Shown piece by piece: positions 60,025 to 64,000 of a stretch of 64,000 bases of DNA; the stretch's first letter is position 1, and every line of letters starts with the position of its first letter. Below the pieces are notes generated by a model. The model was not told the DNA's origin. It did no database searches and worked only from the letters and a program-made list of their open reading frames with translations. The DNA comes from Malania oleifera (taxonomy: Eukaryota > Streptophyta > Magnoliopsida > Santalales > Ximeniaceae), in assembly GCF_029873635.1 (NCBI RefSeq), contig NC_080417.1:32104214-32168213 (forward strand). The letters run 5' to 3'. Made by a program: the position numbers and the translations under genes.

Positions 60025-63000
60025 CTAATCAAGCACATAGATTCGAGACCCGATGTCCCGAACCAACCAATCAAATCCCTCAAGCAGCCCTTCACCAGTG
60101 TATGCACTACATCCTACAATCTGCCAGTGGCGGGTTTTATCCATGGCTTCCAAGTTGAGTACCTGTGTCAATATAATTAAGAGCATTAAGAAGCAATTCA
60201 ATCCTTAATATAAAGATGATGAAATGACAAACTTAATTAGAAAACATCCGACACCGTGTTATCGGACATGTCAAATATATCCTCCACTGACTATCCTCAA
60301 CAACATTTTAGGAATATCCATAAGGCTTGCTGCAGTCCAAATGAATATAACCCATAAATAGGTTTTGTCAAGGGCCAACTACAAACCTTGTTACGTAATC
60401 AGCAAGGCAGGGGAAAAGAGAAAGAATTCCATGAAAATTCAACAGAATGAATCAGCCCATAGCTCCAAACAAAAGTAACTCCTTTTATCTGTCATCAGCC
60501 CCACCTCTTCACAATTATAAGCATCAGGTCAACTGCTTCTATTAGGTTACCTTTAGTTCGCAGAATAGCTATTCTTTGGAATAAAATGGAATATAACGAA
60601 AAATTTGGGAGCATATGAAATAGCTATTCGTCATATATTTCTTATTATTCCATACAACATGTAGAAGAAAGGAATTGACATCCCTATGGTAAAATTCAAG
60701 AATAGTAATTCCTTATCTATTCCTTGTTATGGATTTATAAAAAGTTTGAGTTTGTTATTTGCTTTCTAATAACAACAAATGTTTTTGTATAACTAATTGT
60801 AACTAGCTTATTATAACTAATCCATTCCTAAGAATAGACATTTTGCAAACTAAATGTAACCTTAAAAGTTGAAATTGCTAAAAAACTAATGTCGGGATAA
60901 GACCAACAATTTTTTAAAGTATTCTACTCACTTTGAGTTCAATTTCAAGAAAGAATAGTGACAGCAGCCAAGATTTTGTTGATACAGCGAACACAGAAGA
61001 TTACTAGCCTCACATTGCGAATATTCAATCCATGCTTATTATATTGCCCAATAGAATACTAAAAACGTGGATGGGATAACAGACAAATGAAAATAAGTTG
61101 AACTCATGCATCATCTAATATTAAAAAAAAAAAATTGGGAGTTAAATATTTGCTCCTTGATATATGACAAAGATGACACAGTTACAATATTGCATAATAA
61201 TTTCTCAGCTTCCATCAAGGAAACAGAAGCATTAGTACAAAACAGATCTGCAATAAACAAGTGAAAAAAAGTTAAAAAAAAAATAAAACAAAGTTAAGAT
61301 TTTTGTGTCATTCGGTTTGCAAATCTAGGTTGCCCTCAGGTAATCTAGTTTCCAACAATGACACATGTATCTCATGTGAACATTTTTGTTTGTATTGCTT
61401 TATAGGGTTGCCAAGTAATGTGATATTAGTATTACCATCAAAACACTTTTAGGCCCCAAAACAAAGATGAGAATGGACCCAATGGCATGCTATGGACGTC
61501 TTATTCCCAGGAATCCTGAAGGATCCCACTAACCAAAGGCCACTGTTCAATTTAATGAACACTTGTTTAACATAACTAGCCTATGATATGGCTACTTGAA
61601 CCCTAGATAGAAAAGAATGTATTCAACAATTCACATATGCGGGGAAATTTTGCATCAGACAACACACTTACTTGAGCTATTTCAGCTGGCGTAAGAGCAC
61701 CTTTAATGTCCTGCTTATTTGCTAGTATTAGCAATGATGCTCCTGATAGCCTCTGCAGTAGGAACAAACAACTAAGTTCCTTTTTAAAAAATTCAAACAA
61801 AAAATGGGGTTGCAGGCCAACAAGAAGACTTCTTCTAGGAAGCTTTCCCAGTACATTAGTAAATTATGAAATATGGATTTCAGCCTTCCAAATCAGCAGC
61901 AGTAATTTTTTTCCTTCTTTTTCTTTCTTCTTGGCTAAGTTGCAACAATAAATAACATTTATCATGAATAAAACAATAATCTCTTAAAAACAGAAGGACA
62001 TAATAAAAAGAAATCCACTATAGTAGAATGTACCTTCTATTATTTAAGTTAGCATGAGTACAAACATGCTTCAAAACTATGCTCGTCTGATTAAATAATC
62101 AAATCATGCTCAACAGACTCAAGGTTGACATAAGATTTTACTTCTAGGAAACAACTTAGTGAATTGACAAGCTGAATCTTGGTCCATCGAATTAAGAAGC
62201 ATTTTCATTTTCTGGAATAATTCATGATTTAGGAACTGTTGCCATACTTGAGATATCTATGAAGAGCTTCTCTACTAGCAATGTTTTGTGGTGTAAGTTG
62301 GTATTCTCACAAGGTGTAAATCATAGGATATGAAACATGGAATTGAGAAATTTTATACAAATTGTTTCCCATCAAACACAAACATCATGATGATTGAACT
62401 AATACTCGTTAGAATATTGGTGAAAAAAGGAATGGGCCATCATCTCATACTTGATTTACCATGTTCTTATCCATAACTGTAGTAGCATAAACAACGAAGG
62501 AGCCACTGGAATTCCCATGGAAAATAGACCGTAAGCCTTGACTCAATGGTAAGGATATTACATCCAAACTCAAATACCAAATCAAACTCGAACAGTGTTA
62601 CATCAATGCAGAAACAGTCTCTCCAAGCATGGAGGTAAGACTAGTGTGGAAGCCTTGTACATTGGGTGTTACATTTTTCATTTCCATATTTCCAAAGAAT
62701 TACAAAAATACAGCCTTGTTTTCTAGTTCTCCAACATTTAGTAGGAGAACTTAAAACAATAAAAATATGTTTTCCAATTTTCCTATACAAATGTTAAAAA
62801 CTTGAAAAGCAAGGTCGGGTTTTTGTATTTCTTTAGAAAACTAGAAATGGAAAATGCACCCAATTTCCTTTTGGCTATGACAGTTGCCAAGCAAAAATGC
62901 TACTTTAAAAGTAAGGAGTCATGACAAATAATGGAGCCATCTTTGTATAGATACTAGCATATGACTTCTTTGAAGATCTCATGTAAAAGATTTTCCTTGA

Positions 63001-64000
63001 CGTTTACTTGTCAATAATGGAGTGTTAGGATTTAGAGAGTCCATGGGTGGGCTTGAGATACATGGATGAACACTAACTTAACTCAAAAGTTTAAGTCTAT
63101 TAAGTCTTGAGCCCAACCATATATATAAGCAATTAAGCACCCATCTTCCATCATATTTTTTCAATGTGGGACAAACTTATAAGTGGAACTCTCAACAATC
63201 TCCCCCTCACTCGTGAGTTCCAAATACTCTCCCTTGAATGAAAGTCATTACTTGATCACCTTCATGTCATGCAACTAATTAGGAGTTATTACTCAACCAT
63301 GGGAAAGAGCATGAAATTGTGATAGTCCACCATCTTTGGGATTAGCATCCGTAGGATCCAACCACTCTTCTTTTATGGGACTAGCACCTGTAGGAACACA
63401 TGCATTAACATTTGAATCCAATTTGAATTATTAGCTCCAATACCACCTATTAGGATTTGGAGAGTTCATAAGTGGGCTTGATATACACGGATGAAGACCA
63501 ACTTGACCCAAAAAATTAAACCTATTGGATTTTGGGTCCAACCATGTATATAAGCACTCATCTTCAATTCTATTTTTTTAATGTGGGACAAACTCACAAT
63601 GGAATTCTCAACATGGAGATAGCCCCATTTCAGTGACTGCTTTTGTATCTTCCAATGCCGTGCTAAACATAATAGTTTAAAACTGCTTCACCAAAGGGGC
63701 AACAGAAAACCAGAGAGAGGAAAACAAAAAAAAAAAGAAGAAAAAGAAGAAGCTAAATCACTCAATGGTGGACAATCAATAACTTATAGAGGAACAGCCA
63801 AAAACGGGTATAGAACAAGAAATGGGCATGTTAGGCAGAGCTCCAAATTAGAGAGTTTTTTGCATTATCCATAATTTACCACGAGCAAACTGCTAATTAT
63901 AAATAGCTCAGTTGATCAATAACATAAACAGGAATGCACTCACCTCTTCTTTCAAAAGATTATCCAGCTCCAATTTGCAATCATCTAATCTTCTAAGATC
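60025..64000 (-). CDS. TTN5: TITAN5 / ARL2-like small GTPase, C-terminal three exons (gene runs off the window)
   Basis: Three exons join in frame: 63944-64000, 61672-61752 and 60025-60162 (stop at 60025-60027), making 91 codons. They read DLRRLDDCKLELDNLLKEE, then RLSGASLLILANKQDIKGALTPAEIAQ, then VLNLEAMDKTRHWQIVGCSAYTGEGLLEGFDWLVRDIGSRIYVLD. This is the C-terminal half of plant ARL2 (about 185 residues). It includes the guanine-binding NKQD box and the CSA (G5) box. ARL2/TTN5 works with tubulin-folding cofactors and is needed for microtubules and cell division in embryo and endosperm. Splice sites are canonical (GTGAGT, CTGCAG, GTAAGT, GACACAG). The introns are 2191 and 1509 bases. The N-terminal P-loop half is outside the window. 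The visible part is intact. Confidence 0.96.
60545..60861. mobile_element. Tourist-like (PIF/Harbinger) MITE in the last TTN5 intron
   Basis: The inverted ends GGTTACCTTTAGTTCGCAGA and the reverse complement of 'ttgcaaactaaatgtaacc' match over about 30 bases with about five differences. The 3-base TSD TTA lies at 60542-60544 and 60862-60864, as expected for PIF/Harbinger. The element is 317 bases long with no ORF. Confidence 0.85.
63023..63613 (-). mobile_element. TRIM (miniature LTR retrotransposon) in a TTN5 intron
   Basis: Direct terminal repeats lie at 63023-63197 (175 bases) and 63448-63613 (166 bases). On the minus strand they run TGTTGAGA...CCTAAYA. After the right (5') LTR and two bases comes TGGTATTGGAGC (63434-63445), 10 of 12 bases like the initiator tRNA-Met primer site. 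Before the left (3') LTR is a purine tract GAGGGGGAGAT. A perfect TSD, TGGAG, lies at 63018-63022 and 63614-63618. The internal part is only about 250 bases, without coding capacity. The parts of a TRIM element are all visible. Confidence 0.92.

Overview
This is a repeat-rich nuclear window from a flowering plant, most likely a woody eudicot. The plant calls rest on a mitochondrial-type ribosomal protein L6 gene, a TITAN5/ARL2 small GTPase gene, a plant-type initiator tRNA-Met gene, a phosphoenolpyruvate carboxykinase (PEPCK) pseudogene, and plant lineages of LTR retrotransposons (SIRE-, Tork-type copia-, Athila- and chromovirus-like). I could not fix the species. Only about 1 kb is recognisable host coding, pseudogene or tRNA sequence. 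Most of the rest is nested transposon fossils.

Left block (1-17650). A SIRE/Maximus-like LTR end (1-1550) is followed by non-coding repeat sequence carrying a 0.5 kb direct repeat. A minus-strand Ty1/copia element follows (5833-17650), with two LTRs, a primer-binding site and a broken pol region. Three large LTRs of one TGTAACGACC-type Ty3/gypsy family stand alone here: 2466-4732 in the non-coding repeats, 7338-9191 inside the copia pol end, and 14372-16484 inside the copia 5' LTR. The last two have target-site duplications (TSDs), perfect for 7338-9191 and 4 of 5 for 14372-16484.

Host gene 1 (about 18780-21437, plus). This is nuclear RPL6 for the mitochondrial ribosome. It has a GC-rich 5' leader exon, a 2.2 kb leader intron, and a single coding exon of 101 codons.

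Middle block (25128-43778). An 18.65 kb Athila-type composite is split between two orientations. A minus-strand half (RT to LTR) meets a plus-strand half (RNase H to LTR) head to head near 36745. The plus half then abuts a second minus-strand LTR that carries a tRNA-Asp-type primer site. A 5.7 kb chromovirus (25677-31370, perfect CTATG TSD) and a 520 bp solo LTR (36974-37493, perfect CGGAG TSD) are inserted in it. The host DNA on either side belongs to a degenerate tandem array of about 0.4 kb units.

Right block (43779-64000). It holds RTE LINE fragments on the minus strand, a PEPCK pseudogene that still shows intron positions (49891-51005), AT-rich DNA with duplicated microsatellites, and a minus-strand initiator tRNA-Met gene (54420-54491). 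A long-TIR Mutator-like element (56685-58863) contains a hAT-like element (57985-58530). Finally come the last three visible coding exons of TTN5/ARL2 (60025-64000, minus). Its introns carry a Tourist-like MITE (60545-60861) and a miniature LTR element of the TRIM type (63023-63613).

The window shows no operon-like or CRISPR-like system. Its main interest is the stack of datable insertions, above all the self-inverted Athila composite.
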